Source: Nitzschia sp. DOCU1 (lineage: Eukaryota > Bacillariophyta > Bacillariophyceae > Bacillariales > Bacillariaceae). From it: 64,000 nt of DNA. The notes below the pieces were generated by a model. That model was not told the DNA's origin, made no database searches, and worked only from the letters and a program-made list of their open reading frames with translations. Shown here piece after piece: positions 43,468-52,978 of the stretch. Within the stretch, counting starts at the first letter, position 1. Every line of letters starts with the position of its first letter. A program made the position numbers and the translations under genes. The DNA is taken from contig OX595996.1 of assembly GCA_951394045.1 (NCBI GenBank), positions 1,612,001-1,676,000 on the forward strand, read 5' to 3'.

Positions 43468-43850
43468 GCGGTTCCAAATTGCGCGTAAACGTCTCGCGTC
43501 CGGGATTAACATTTGAATCATGAATTATTGCAATCATATTAGTCAAACTTGGAATCATTTTTTGGGCGCGACGATGATGTTTTCGCTCGATGCTATCACG
43601 GAAACGAAATCTCGGTCCGACCATGGACACCATTCTATAGATCATTACTTCATCCAAGCATTGTATCTCAGAACTCTTTTTCGCACAGAGCTTTGAATAC
43701 TATTGATAGAGGCTTATGGAAAAAAGAGTTCTGAGATATTCATTTTTGAGAAAGATATCGTGGCATTCGAACAATGTTGCACGTTGTGCTGCGCCACCGT
43801 CGGTTGGCTGCCAAAATTCAATGGAGTATGGATGCCACCAGAGGCACTAT
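43468..43850. repeat. Partial copy of the divergent-ORF unknown element
   Basis: This block matches 56164-56540 over its whole length with scattered differences. Two indels are each 3 bp, one in the minus-strand ORF (extra Arg) and one in the plus-strand ORF (extra Cys), so both frames are kept. It ends abruptly inside the plus-strand ORF, after the codons for the residues PEAL. The centre holds an 18-bp hairpin stem, 43664-43681 with 43721-43738. Confidence 0.85.
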
Positions 43851-43986
43851 AACGATGTGTGATAGTAATAGCGAAGAAAGCGCCACGATCTTTGCTGCTT
43901 CAATTTCAACAAAACCACTATTAGTATTGTAACAAAGGGTCTACTTGCGAATGAATTTCAACTCCTCATGGGATAATAATGGGTTG
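43851..43986. other. Flank of the LTR element, with target duplication
   Basis: Short unassigned sequence. Its last four bases, GTTG (43983-43986), are the left target-site duplication of the LTR retrotransposon; the right copy is 49717-49720. Confidence 0.75.
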
Positions 43987-44519
43987 TGCAGTACACTGCT
44001 TTGCACGTCGACTCCTTCGAATGATTGTAGTCCAAAATTATTAGTCTACTTAGTCATGTGCGACATCATGTGTGATGACGTAGCATGACGAAAGCGTTGC
44101 GCGCGGACGCGGACGCTAGGCCGGTCTCGGACATCCTCGGACAGGCCCATAACCTATTGACGTCACCGACGACGTGACGTTGCACGGCACAGGCATCGCG
44201 CATGACTCCTGCTGGTCGAATGCCGATGAGATCCTAGTGTCAATGCCACCTAAGATCTGGCACCTCGATGACATTGCGGTGACTATACTTTATTCCAGAG
44301 TAGCTGACGACGTCCAAAGAACCCTAGTACAACGTCGTAGCTAATCTACTACAAGATGCATCAACCTCCTGTTCGGATTGTTGTCGATGCATGTCAAAGG
44401 TCTCGACTCTACTAGAACTACGAGAGCCTACGAGACAACTTGCATGAGAAATACATCTAGTTTTTAACTTAGCCATAATTTTTTCACAACTATTTCGATC
44501 CTACAAACGACGTAGTGCA
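43987..44519 (+). repeat. 5' LTR (533 bp)
   Basis: Starts TGCAGTACACTGC and ends ACGTAGTGCA. It has the same length as, and appears identical to, the 3' LTR at 49184-49716. Confidence 0.95.
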
Positions 44520-44572
44520 TAGTGTTAACACTCCACGACAATCGTCGTGATCAAGACTAACTTACCATCAAG

Positions 44573-45748
44573 ATGAAGCTTTCTAACGCAACCGTCGCGG
44601 CCGTCGCCGCTATCCCTCGGAACGACATGATGAAAAGGGGTTTTCAACGCGCTCCAATCCCTATCCAACGTGAACCGGAAGTGATTGTGAACAAAGAGAA
44701 GCTTGTGACCTTCAAGTGCCGCAACATTCCCGACGATCCAAACTCGACTCAGTTTGAACTCTCGATTCTGCCTTTCAATGGCGACGAGTCGGCCGAGACC
44801 TGGTTTCGCTTGCAAGACAAGGCGGAAAAAGTGATCAAGGGGCAGAACTTGACCACTGGTCCGCAGAGGTACGAGTTCTATCGCCGTATCCTCATCGGAA
44901 AGGCTCTCGCCAGGTTCGAAGAGTCGGCAGCAGCCGCTGGAAACGAAACGATTGCAAATCTCAAGGCGACCCTACAAGGAGTAACCAATTACGTTCTCCC
45001 GGCTCGTGCACTTCAAACTCAGAAACGCTACATGCGCCGTTTGTGTCGCAAGCCTCCCGAGATGACCATGAAGGAGTATATCAGTCGCTTCCAGCAGCTC
45101 AACCATTATTTGGCGTTGTTTGATACTACGCGTGGCGACAGGAACAAGCTACCCAAGGACGAGATTATCGAGCATGCAGAGTTTGCTATCCCCGCTAGTT
45201 GGCGTCAGCAGATGATCCTACAAGGTTTTGAGCCGATTGATCACACTTTGGATGAGTTCACCCAGTTCTGTGAGCGCCTCGAATTCACTGAAAAGTTACA
45301 TGAAGCTAATCACGTCCGTAAGCCAAAGCCAGATGGCGCCCATCCTCCGAAGGGGAAGCGAGACCCGAGAATGGATCACTCGAAGCCCGCTGCTAAGCGC
45401 GGCGCCAATGACAAGACTCCTCCCTTTAAATGTGCCTACCATGGCCCCAACTGGTCCCACAACACTGGGGACTGCAAGATGGTGGTGGCGCAGGCCCAGA
45501 AGATGGCTGCCGCCCACGGAAATTTCATCAAGAACGGCGAAAAGAAGCCTCGTTACGGCAACCGTACTTGGGTACGTGACGATGGCGGCGCCAACAAGAA
45601 AGAAGAACTGCATGCCATGATCCAGAACATGGTCAAGGACGCGGTCAAGGACGAACGCAAGCGCAAGGCGATTGATCCACCCGACGAGGAAAACTTCAAT
45701 GTGGACGAACTCTTGGCTAACCTTGTCGCTAGCGACGATGAAAACTGA
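44573..45748 (+). CDS. Gag polyprotein of the LTR retrotransposon
   Basis: The product has 391 residues and the capsid-like, helix-rich middle of Ty3/gypsy gag (FNGDESAETWFRLQDKA, then MTMKEYISRFQQLNHYLALF). A basic linker is followed by a zinc-knuckle variant CAYHGPNWSHNTGDC (C-X2-H-X5-H-X4-C), which would bind RNA. It ends in TGA at 45746-45748. The pol ORF continues in the same phase after this one stop, so pol is probably made by read-through. The ATG at 44573 is the first after the 5' LTR. Confidence 0.88.
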   Translation: MKLSNATVAAVAAIPRNDMMKRGFQRAPIPIQREPEVIVNKEKLVTFKCRNIPDDPNSTQFELSILPFNGDESAETWFRLQDKAEKVIKGQNLTTGPQRYEFYRRILIGKALARFEESAAAAGNETIANLKATLQGVTNYVLPARALQTQKRYMRRLCRKPPEMTMKEYISRFQQLNHYLALFDTTRGDRNKLPKDEIIEHAEFAIPASWRQQMILQGFEPIDHTLDEFTQFCERLEFTEKLHEANHVRKPKPDGAHPPKGKRDPRMDHSKPAAKRGANDKTPPFKCAYHGPNWSHNTGDCKMVVAQAQKMAAAHGNFIKNGEKKPRYGNRTWVRDDGGANKKEELHAMIQNMVKDAVKDERKRKAIDPPDEENFNVDELLANLVASDDEN

Positions 45749-45784
45749 AGGTGTGAGCGAGTTGTACACGAAAAATCTAGTTTA

Positions 45785-48700
45785 ATGCATAATCATAAGG
45801 ACGAGTTATCCTATTACAAAGTCTCTGAAAGAGTAGGTGGGAAACGCAAAAATTGCGGATGTGACGAAGTTTTCGTTTTCCACGAGCAACGCGATGGGGC
45901 ACGACATGCGCGCCCATCCGTCTATATACCGTCCGAGCCGGGCGAGGTCTTCGCCTCATTGGACCAATGCATTAATTACCGTATCGCGGCGGAATCGCAC
46001 GCGATAACACGACTGTACAACCGGAGCTCACCAAAACGCCAGAAAACCGCGCCAGACGAAATTCCGTACTGTTTCGCGCAAATTAACACGCGCCTAGGCA
46101 AGGCCAAGGCGGCAGCGTTGACGACGCTACTAGACACCGGAGCATCACGAGGACTGATCTCCGAGAAACATGTCAAGAAACTACGTGTCAGGACGACACC
46201 ATCGAGAACCACCTTCACGACAGCTGGAGGTGTCGTCGAGACACACCGCGAAGTAAAAATCCAGTTTAAACTTCCGGAATTTCATGCCAATAGGGTGATT
46301 GAATGGGTCTTCCAGGTGACATCCGACCTTGGCAACTACGACATGATCATTGGCAGAGATCTTCTGCGAGAACTAGGTGTCAAGTTCGACTTCAAGACAA
46401 GGGAAGTCGAATGGGACTCAGCTGCTATAGCAATGAAGATATATGGCGAGACGCCCGACGAAGACGCCTGGCAGGCCGACGCAGATGGTGGTGCCAAGTC
46501 TATTAAACAAATCTTAGACGCTAAATATGCCCCAGCGGACATTCCGCAGAAAATCTCCGAGATGGACCATCTGTCGGAAGAAGATAAATCCGCCCTCAAG
46601 ACGCTTCTTCAGAAACATGAGACGCTCTTTGACGGCACGCTCGGCACTTGGAAAGGCGAGCCCTATGATATCGAGCTAAAGCCTAATGTCACGCCATATC
46701 ATGCGAGGCCATATCCAGTGCCGAAGGCATATGAACAGACGCTACGCGACGAGGTCGATCGCCTCTGCGCAGTCGGCGTACTAAAGAAAGTTAACCGCTC
46801 TGAATGGGCGGCACCGTCGTTCATCATACCAAAGAAGGACAAGACGGTACGATTCATAAACGACTTTCGCGAGCTCAACAAGCGAATCAAGCGGAAGCCA
46901 TTCCCGCTACCAAAGATACAAGAGCTACTGTTAAAACTAGAAGGTTTTCAGTACGCTACTAGTTTAGACCTAAACATGGGCTACTACCATGTGGAACTTA
47001 GTCCGAACGCAAAGAAACTTTGCACTCTCGTCTTCCCATGGGGAAAATATGAGATGCAGCGACTACCTATGGGACTCAGCAATAGCCCCGATATCTTCCA
47101 GGAAAAGATGTCGTCGCTGTTCGCAGACCTAGAGTACATACGTACGTACATAGACGATCTTCTAGTACTTACTAAGGGTAGTTACCTAGACCACCTAGAG
47201 AAACTCGACGTGGTACTACAACGTCTGAAAGACACGGGACTCAAGGTGAACATCAAGAAGTCCTTCTTCGCGAAAGCGGAGCTCGAATACCTTGGCTACT
47301 GGATTACCCGCGACGGCATCCAACCAGTAGCAACCAAAGTGCAAGCAATCCAAGCCATGCTCGCACCGCGCAATAAAAAGGAACTACGCGCTTTCATCGG
47401 TATCGTGAATTATTATCGCGACATGTGGGTGCGCCGTTCGCACATCCTCGCCCCGCTCGCATCACTTACGTCGAAAACAGCTAAGTGGGAGTGGACCGGC
47501 GCGCACCAAGAGGCATTTGACACGATGAAGAAAATAATAAGTAAGGAGGTTCTCCTAACTTACCCGAACTTTCATCTACCGTTTGATATACATACTGACG
47601 CGAGCGACACGCAGCTTGGCGCGGTCATCTCGCAGAACGGTAAGCCTATCGCGTTCTATAGTCGCAAACTCAATCCCGCGCAGACACGGTATACTACTAC
47701 CGAGCGGGAACTACTAGCTATTGTAGAGACACTCAAGGAGTTCCGTACGATTCTCCTAGGTCAACAGATTCGCGTCTACACCGACCACAAGAATCTAACC
47801 TATAAAAACTTCAATACCGAACGCGTTATGCGCTGGCGACTCATCCTCGAAGAGTATGGTCCCGAACTCGTCTACGTTCGAGGTGAGACGAATGTAGTAG
47901 CGGACGCTCTTAGTCGACTTGGTAAGGACGAAAAGCCCTTTACCGAGGCCAATTTCGCAGAGTACTTTGGGGGCGACGAACTACCTGAAAGCGTCTTCCC
48001 CCTTACCTACAAGTACATTATGCGACATCAGCGAAAAGATACCGCGCTGCTCCAAAAGGCAGCGTTGGACAGTAGATATAGTGTAAAGGTTTTTCGTGGG
48101 GGCGGTAAGAAACGTCCTCTAGTAGTTAGAGATGGTAAGATAGTTATTCCGCAGTCACTCCAACGCCGATGCGTTGAGTGGTACCACGAGACACTGTGTC
48201 ATCCGGGCGAGACCCGAACAGAGCACACGATTCGGCAGCACTTCTACTGGAAAGGACTGCGAGCCGATGTCGTCGATATCTGCAAAAAATGCAGGTTGTG
48301 CCAATTAACAAAACGCAAGACCCTTAAGTACGGGCACCTACCAATTAAGGAACCCGAGAGCGAACCTTGGGAAATCCTATGTGTCGATCTCATAGGCCCC
48401 TACTCGATTAACCAGGGTAAACGAAATAAGGGTAAACAGAAACAACTCGAGCTTTGGTGCCTTACCATGATTGATCCGGCAACTGGCTGGTTTGAGATGG
48501 TTCGCGTACCCAATAAAGAGGCTTTTAGTATCGCCGAATTAGCCGAAAAGACGTGGTTCACGAGATACCCGTGGCCGCAACAGGTTATTTATGACCGCGG
48601 TACGGAGTTCATGGGCGAATTCCGGCGAATGGTCAAGGAAGACTACGGCGTGCTTGCGCGCCCAATCACTGCGAGGAATCCGCAGGCGAACGCAATACTC

Positions 48701-49156
48701 GAACGAGTACACCAAACTATCGGGAACATGATTCGTACGTTTGAACTGCAGCACTCAGACGATACAGTCGGACTCGATGGAATCCTGGCAGCCGTGATGT
48801 TCGCCGTTCGCGCGACATACCACACTACGCTACAGGCTACGCCGATGCAACTAGTATTCGGTAGAGATGCTATTCTCAACACCCGCTTCGAAGCTAATTG
48901 GAAGCTCATCCGTGAGCGCAAGATGCAACGCATTGCGAAGAACAATGCGGCAGAAAACAAAACGCGATTGCCGTATGAGTATCGCGCAGGCCAACAGATC
49001 ATGATCAAGCAGGACCAACAACGTAAGTTCGGTGCTAACCCCTACGATGGTCCGTATCCAATCGTCGCCGTGAATGACAACGGTACAGTACGTATCCAGA
49101 AGGGTGCCGTTACTCAGACTTGGAACATTCGTAACATACATCCGTATCATAGTTAA
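45785..49156 (+). CDS. Pol polyprotein: protease, RT, RNase H, integrase
   Basis: It has 1123 residues from the first ATG, but the same frame is open back to the gag TGA. The retropepsin motif LLDTGAS lies near residue 116. The reverse transcriptase spans about 290-480, with FINDFRELNKR, SLDLNMGYYHV, LPMGLSNSPDIFQ and the catalytic YIDD near 454. RNase H spans about 595-715 (DIHTDASD, YTDHKNL, NVVADALSRL). The integrase zinc module has the H-H-C-C pattern (HPGETRTEH and CKKCRLC). Its DDE core has CVDLIGPY, YDRGTEF and an ILERVHQ glutamate near 972. No stop or frameshift is seen, so the protein appears competent. It ends 27 bp before the 3' LTR. Confidence 0.94.
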   Translation: MHNHKDELSYYKVSERVGGKRKNCGCDEVFVFHEQRDGARHARPSVYIPSEPGEVFASLDQCINYRIAAESHAITRLYNRSSPKRQKTAPDEIPYCFAQINTRLGKAKAAALTTLLDTGASRGLISEKHVKKLRVRTTPSRTTFTTAGGVVETHREVKIQFKLPEFHANRVIEWVFQVTSDLGNYDMIIGRDLLRELGVKFDFKTREVEWDSAAIAMKIYGETPDEDAWQADADGGAKSIKQILDAKYAPADIPQKISEMDHLSEEDKSALKTLLQKHETLFDGTLGTWKGEPYDIELKPNVTPYHARPYPVPKAYEQTLRDEVDRLCAVGVLKKVNRSEWAAPSFIIPKKDKTVRFINDFRELNKRIKRKPFPLPKIQELLLKLEGFQYATSLDLNMGYYHVELSPNAKKLCTLVFPWGKYEMQRLPMGLSNSPDIFQEKMSSLFADLEYIRTYIDDLLVLTKGSYLDHLEKLDVVLQRLKDTGLKVNIKKSFFAKAELEYLGYWITRDGIQPVATKVQAIQAMLAPRNKKELRAFIGIVNYYRDMWVRRSHILAPLASLTSKTAKWEWTGAHQEAFDTMKKIISKEVLLTYPNFHLPFDIHTDASDTQLGAVISQNGKPIAFYSRKLNPAQTRYTTTERELLAIVETLKEFRTILLGQQIRVYTDHKNLTYKNFNTERVMRWRLILEEYGPELVYVRGETNVVADALSRLGKDEKPFTEANFAEYFGGDELPESVFPLTYKYIMRHQRKDTALLQKAALDSRYSVKVFRGGGKKRPLVVRDGKIVIPQSLQRRCVEWYHETLCHPGETRTEHTIRQHFYWKGLRADVVDICKKCRLCQLTKRKTLKYGHLPIKEPESEPWEILCVDLIGPYSINQGKRNKGKQKQLELWCLTMIDPATGWFEMVRVPNKEAFSIAELAEKTWFTRYPWPQQVIYDRGTEFMGEFRRMVKEDYGVLARPITARNPQANAILERVHQTIGNMIRTFELQHSDDTVGLDGILAAVMFAVRATYHTTLQATPMQLVFGRDAILNTRFEANWKLIRERKMQRIAKNNAAENKTRLPYEYRAGQQIMIKQDQQRKFGANPYDGPYPIVAVNDNGTVRIQKGAVTQTWNIRNIHPYHS

Positions 49157-49183
49157 GTCCTGTCCCTCCGTCATGGGGGCGGG

Positions 49184-49716
49184 TGCAGTACACTGCTTTG
49201 CACGTCGACTCCTTCGAATGATTGTAGTCCAAAATTATTAGTCTACTTAGTCATGTGCGACATCATGTGTGATGACGTAGCATGACGAAAGCGTTGCGCG
49301 CGGACGCGGACGCTAGGCCGGTCTCGGACATCCTCGGACAGGCCCATAACCTATTGACGTCACCGACGACGTGACGTTGCACGGCACAGGCATCGCGCAT
49401 GACTCCTGCTGGTCGAATGCCGATGAGATCCTAGTGTCAATGCCACCTAAGATCTGGCACCTCGATGACATTGCGGTGACTATACTTTATTCCAGAGTAG
49501 CTGACGACGTCCAAAGAACCCTAGTACAACGTCGTAGCTAATCTACTACAAGATGCATCAACCTCCTGTTCGGATTGTTGTCGATGCATGTCAAAGGTCT
49601 CGACTCTACTAGAACTACGAGAGCCTACGAGACAACTTGCATGAGAAATACATCTAGTTTTTAACTTAGCCATAATTTTTTCACAACTATTTCGATCCTA
49701 CAAACGACGTAGTGCA
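49184..49716 (+). repeat. 3' LTR (533 bp)
   Basis: Same sequence and length as the 5' LTR, followed by the target duplication GTTG at 49717-49720. Confidence 0.95.
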
Positions 49717-49859
49717 GTTGTGACACCTCCCCATGGTGATGGCTTTTTTGGGGGGTCCGGGGCATATTGCTTACATTTCCAGGCAGCTTCATAAGGTGGA
49801 AATAGTGTAAATCCAGTACAAAACCCGCTCCCCCAAAGATGGATTCGCACGTTTCATGC

Positions 49860-50276
49860 AGAGTCAAGGACTAAACTGACTAAAAAACGCCCGTGTTTGG
49901 AGCCCTCCTCTCTAGCTGCTGTAATGCAAAGGCATTAAGGCAAAGCAAACTGCATAATCAGCTCATGCGTCTTGTTTTGAGTATGCATGGCCAGTATCAC
50001 TACTTGAAGTAGTCAGTAGCAACCGTTACACAACGTCTTCCGACCACGCTCTACAACACGGTGCATCAAGGTGAGAATGACTAAATGGACTAAAAAGCCA
50101 AACTTTGGTACCCTCTCTTGCTATGAAGGCAAGGTTGTAGGACAAAATTACTAAGTATGCAGCTTGATCATTATATTTAGAAGTATTAGATTGTCCTTAT
50201 CATGAACTGAAGAGGTCTGTGGCAAAAGGAACACAATGTCTTCCGACCGTGCTCTACAACACAGTGCATCACGGGC
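49860..50276 (+). repeat. Diverged tandem duplication of about 200 bp
   Basis: Two adjacent units share ACTAAA..GACTAAAAA at their start and CGTCTTCCGACC..GCTCTACAACAC at their end (about 50030-50058 and 50236-50264). The middles are more diverged. No coding potential is seen. Confidence 0.65.
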
Positions 50277-50900
50277 GCATCACAAGCCTCTAACACGGTA
50301 TTTTGTAGGTATTTTGTATGTGGTTAGAAATTTGGTGCTACTGAGCCCATTTTGGCTTCCCACTTGCAGGTATTTTGGGGGATCCATTCCTCACAGGATT
50401 TCAAATGAATTGGTCAAATTACCTGCAAGCGGGAGGGATGTTATGATAATGAATTTAGTCCTTGAAAGCAATGCCATGAGGGTTATTTTCATTGAAATTG
50501 TTGCACGCACCAATGCAGTTGGCAGGTGCACACACATGGTCGGAACGAGCTTTTGTACTGCTTCCATGGAGTCTACCTTGTGACGCGCAAAATTCTCCTG
50601 ATGGTTACAGGAGCGCACGTGGAATTATCGCTCGGACTCGCAAGGCTGAACGGCGCATTTGCGCTCCGCAAGTGATAAATATTGAGCGGGGCCGGCCGGG
50701 AACCCCATGTCAGCTTGACGGAGAAATACAAAGAATCCTTTTAACTAATTTAAATAGCCCTTCTTTGTTCCACAGAATAGACCCACCGCCGAAACGACAG
50801 AAGATCATTTATGGTCTTACCTGTGGACCTCATTTGTGCAGGGACCGCGTGGCCGGATCAGAAAATCCTGAATGTGGGAGCTCTTGCGGAATCATCCGAA

Positions 50901-51003
50901 TGGAATCCCACATCTGGTATTGATTCCGGCCACCGCCGGCTTTCCGGCCACCACAAAAAAAAATGCCGGCATTCTGGCGGGGGCCAGAAATCCGACTTTG
51001 GAT
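50901..51003. repeat. Dispersed GC-rich repeat, copy 1
   Basis: Shares GGAATCCCACATC, GGTATTGATTCCGGCCACC and a GGGGGCC..AAATCC end with the copy at 51814-51898. GCCGGC-rich inverted segments could fold into a hairpin. Confidence 0.7.
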
Positions 51004-51032
51004 ACTTGCAGATTCCGTATTCCACTTGATGG

Positions 51033-51577
51033 TGCCCTATGCGCAAAAGGGGTTGTAACCTTAGTACTTTTCTAGTACTTAAGGTATATGGCATGCTCCC
51101 CCAAGATCAGCGACATTACGCTTGTTGCGTGTCTTTTACCGCCTTTTTGTGCTCTTGTGGCATGGCAGTGCTGATCGCGCACCTTCGCGGGGCTTCGTGC
51201 ATTTCGCTCCGAAGTGATTTTTTTTTCCCTGCGCAGTGGTGTCACGCGGTGCTTGGGTGTCCTCGTCACTCCCCCATATTTTTGGGTGGGTTGGGTGGGC
51301 TGCCCCCTTTTTCAGATTTTTTCTTCCCCCGCTTTCTTTTTGCTTTTGTGGGATGGTTCTCTATCCCCCCTTTTCGTGAGGGCTCCATTTTTTTGCTTTT
51401 TTGCTATGGATTCGAACCTCAGACCTCGTCTTTCTGCGAGTCTGTTTGTACCCCTCCTCTACTGAATTTTTCTACTTTTGTGTAGAATCCTACGTAGAGC
51501 GGCAGTGAATTCACTATGCCCTATGCGCAAAAGGGGTTGTAACCTTAGTACTTTTCTAGTACTTAAGGTATATGGCA
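51033..51577. mobile_element. 545-bp mini-element with 61-bp terminal direct repeats (TRIM-like)
   Basis: Two direct repeats of exactly 61 bp (51033-51093 and 51517-51577) begin TGCC and end GGCA, like miniature LTRs, and read identically. The element is flanked by a perfect 5-bp duplication GATGG (51028-51032 and 51578-51582). The 423-bp interior has no ORF of note. On the minus strand it has a B-box-like GAGGTTCGAATCC (51408-51420) preceded by a hairpin CAGACTCG...CGAGGTCTG, which suggests a tRNA-related sequence. It is non-autonomous. Best read as a terminal-repeat retrotransposon in miniature, possibly carrying a tRNA-derived module. Confidence 0.78.
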
Positions 51578-52897
51578 GATGGAAATTGATATTGCCGACA
51601 ACCGATGACTGTTCATTTCGAATGCTTGTTGTTTGGATTGCCAACAATTCAAAGCAATGACAATATTTCAAGCCTTCCTTGCAGTACACTTGCAGGGGGG
51701 GTTTGAATGGTAAGTGATCTCTTGAATACGTTCTAGTCATGAAGATTCATGACACTAACGTCACCCTTTATTTTTACACAAGAATCGACCCAACTGACAT
51801 GAACGAACAAAATGGGAATCCCACATCCGGTATTGATTCCGGCCACCACCGAAAAAATTGCCGGCGTTCCGGTGGGGGCCGGAAATCCAACTTCTGATGC
51901 CCCAAGATTCCCTTCGCTACCGCCTCAAGTCCTACGAGCTCTTACCTTTCACGTGCTGCCAGAACATAATTCTAAAAATTGGACTTCTTAGGTAGTTGAA
52001 CTGTTATGATAACAAAAGTTTTGGTGGAACTAAGGTTGCTTTTAATCCTAAATGTAGATTTAATGTTTTTGCATCTCCATTTTAGATATGCCTCATAATT
52101 CGATCCGCTCGACGGCGCCATGAACTTATCATTGAGCGGAGCTCGAATTGGCTCTATGCCTGATGGCGAGCGGTACGTTGATTCCGCGTGCGCTCCAAGA
52201 AGATGCCCGAACCATAATCCTTGCACGATCGTGCGCAATCTTGAGGGACTGGGTGCTTTTACAAGGAAATTTTTTACGACCGTTTGAATTGAGTTTTGTT
52301 TTCGACACATGGAAGGCCTTGCGCGCGTGCCGTCCAGATCTTCTGGAGGTGCTGGAAGTGGTGTGAACTGCAGTTACTGCAGTTCCTGCAGTTCCATCAT
52401 TTATTTATTTGAATATTAAAAGCCGTATATGGTATTGCCAGCCTGTCAAACCATAATCATACGATGTGAAGAAACAATTCGGCACTTTGGCGAAATATAT
52501 AAATATCCATAGACTCATATGTAATTAATAAAAACACAATGCACGTGCGTCAATCAGATGATGGAAGTGTAGGAAGTGGTGCGAACTGCAGTTCCTGCAT
52601 TTTACCAAGGCTTCATATTTACTGCACTCTAAAATGCAAAGCCGTTTCAAGCCTGTGCAGCTTGTTGTGGCAAATGGGTGCCGAACAGGTTATGAGTCGA
52701 GTTTCGGGCATCTTCCAGCTCTTTGACCTGCTGGGAACTTTCCCGTACGGCTCTTTCTGTACTTCAAGTTAGAACTGTAGAATCCTACGAAACTGGTACT
52801 TGACTTCAAAAAATGAGCCTGCCCACCCCAAATTTTCGTTTCGCTTTTGCTAGCTCCCGATGATGACACTCTACCCTCAACAGAAGCTGTCGTTCCA
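51578..52897. other. Non-coding region with short direct repeats
   Basis: No gene is recognised. CTGCAGTTCCTGCA-type repeats occur near 52368-52395 and again near 52585-52600, each preceded by a GGAAGTGGTG[TC]GAA motif, so a segment was duplicated about 210 bp apart. Confidence 0.4.
51814..51898. repeat. Dispersed GC-rich repeat, copy 2
   Basis: The partner of 50901-51003. It is shorter by about 18 bp in the GCCGGC-rich middle. Confidence 0.7.
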
Positions 52898-52978
52898 GGA
52901 GATTTGTGGTGCTTAAGGTTTCTATGCCATCTGAAAATACCTAAGAAGGCATAGAAACCTTAAGGGCCACGAATCTCC
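52898..52978. repeat. 81-bp hairpin with a stem of about 30 bp
   Basis: GGAGATT and TTAAGGTTTCTATGCC on the left pair with GGCATAGAAACCTTAA and AATCTCC on the right, around an 18-nt loop, with only a few mismatches. It lies in non-coding DNA. It could be a small foldback transposon remnant or an RNA hairpin. Confidence 0.85.

Larger units (their letters stand above)
43987..49716 (+). mobile_element. Intact Ty3/gypsy-type LTR retrotransposon
   Basis: The element is 5.73 kb, bounded by two 533-bp LTRs that begin TG and end CA and flanked by the 4-bp target duplication GTTG. Gag and pol are full length. The pol order protease, reverse transcriptase, RNase H, integrase is that of Ty3/gypsy. Over the reading I could do the LTRs look identical, which points to a recent insertion. 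Just after the 5' LTR the primer-binding region is TAGTGTTAACACTCC. It contains a 12-bp palindrome and does not begin with the usual TGG, so the primer is not obvious. A G-rich ATGGGGGCGGG directly before the 3' LTR serves as the polypurine tract. Confidence 0.93.
49717..51027. other. Non-coding, repeat-rich
   Basis: No gene is recognised. It includes a diverged tandem duplication, a short inverted CCCACTTGCAGGTA motif near 50368/50424, and one copy of a dispersed GGAATCCCACATC repeat. Confidence 0.45.

Noticed and set aside
45746..45748. Reassignment of TGA to an amino acid in this genome
   Set aside because: TGA ends clear cellular genes here (P450, dioxygenase-methyltransferase), so it is a normal stop; only local read-through remains possible.
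51408..51500. A tRNA gene on the minus strand (B-box GGTTCGAATCC)
   Set aside because: I cannot draw an acceptor stem or a good A-box; treated as a tRNA-like piece of the mini-element.
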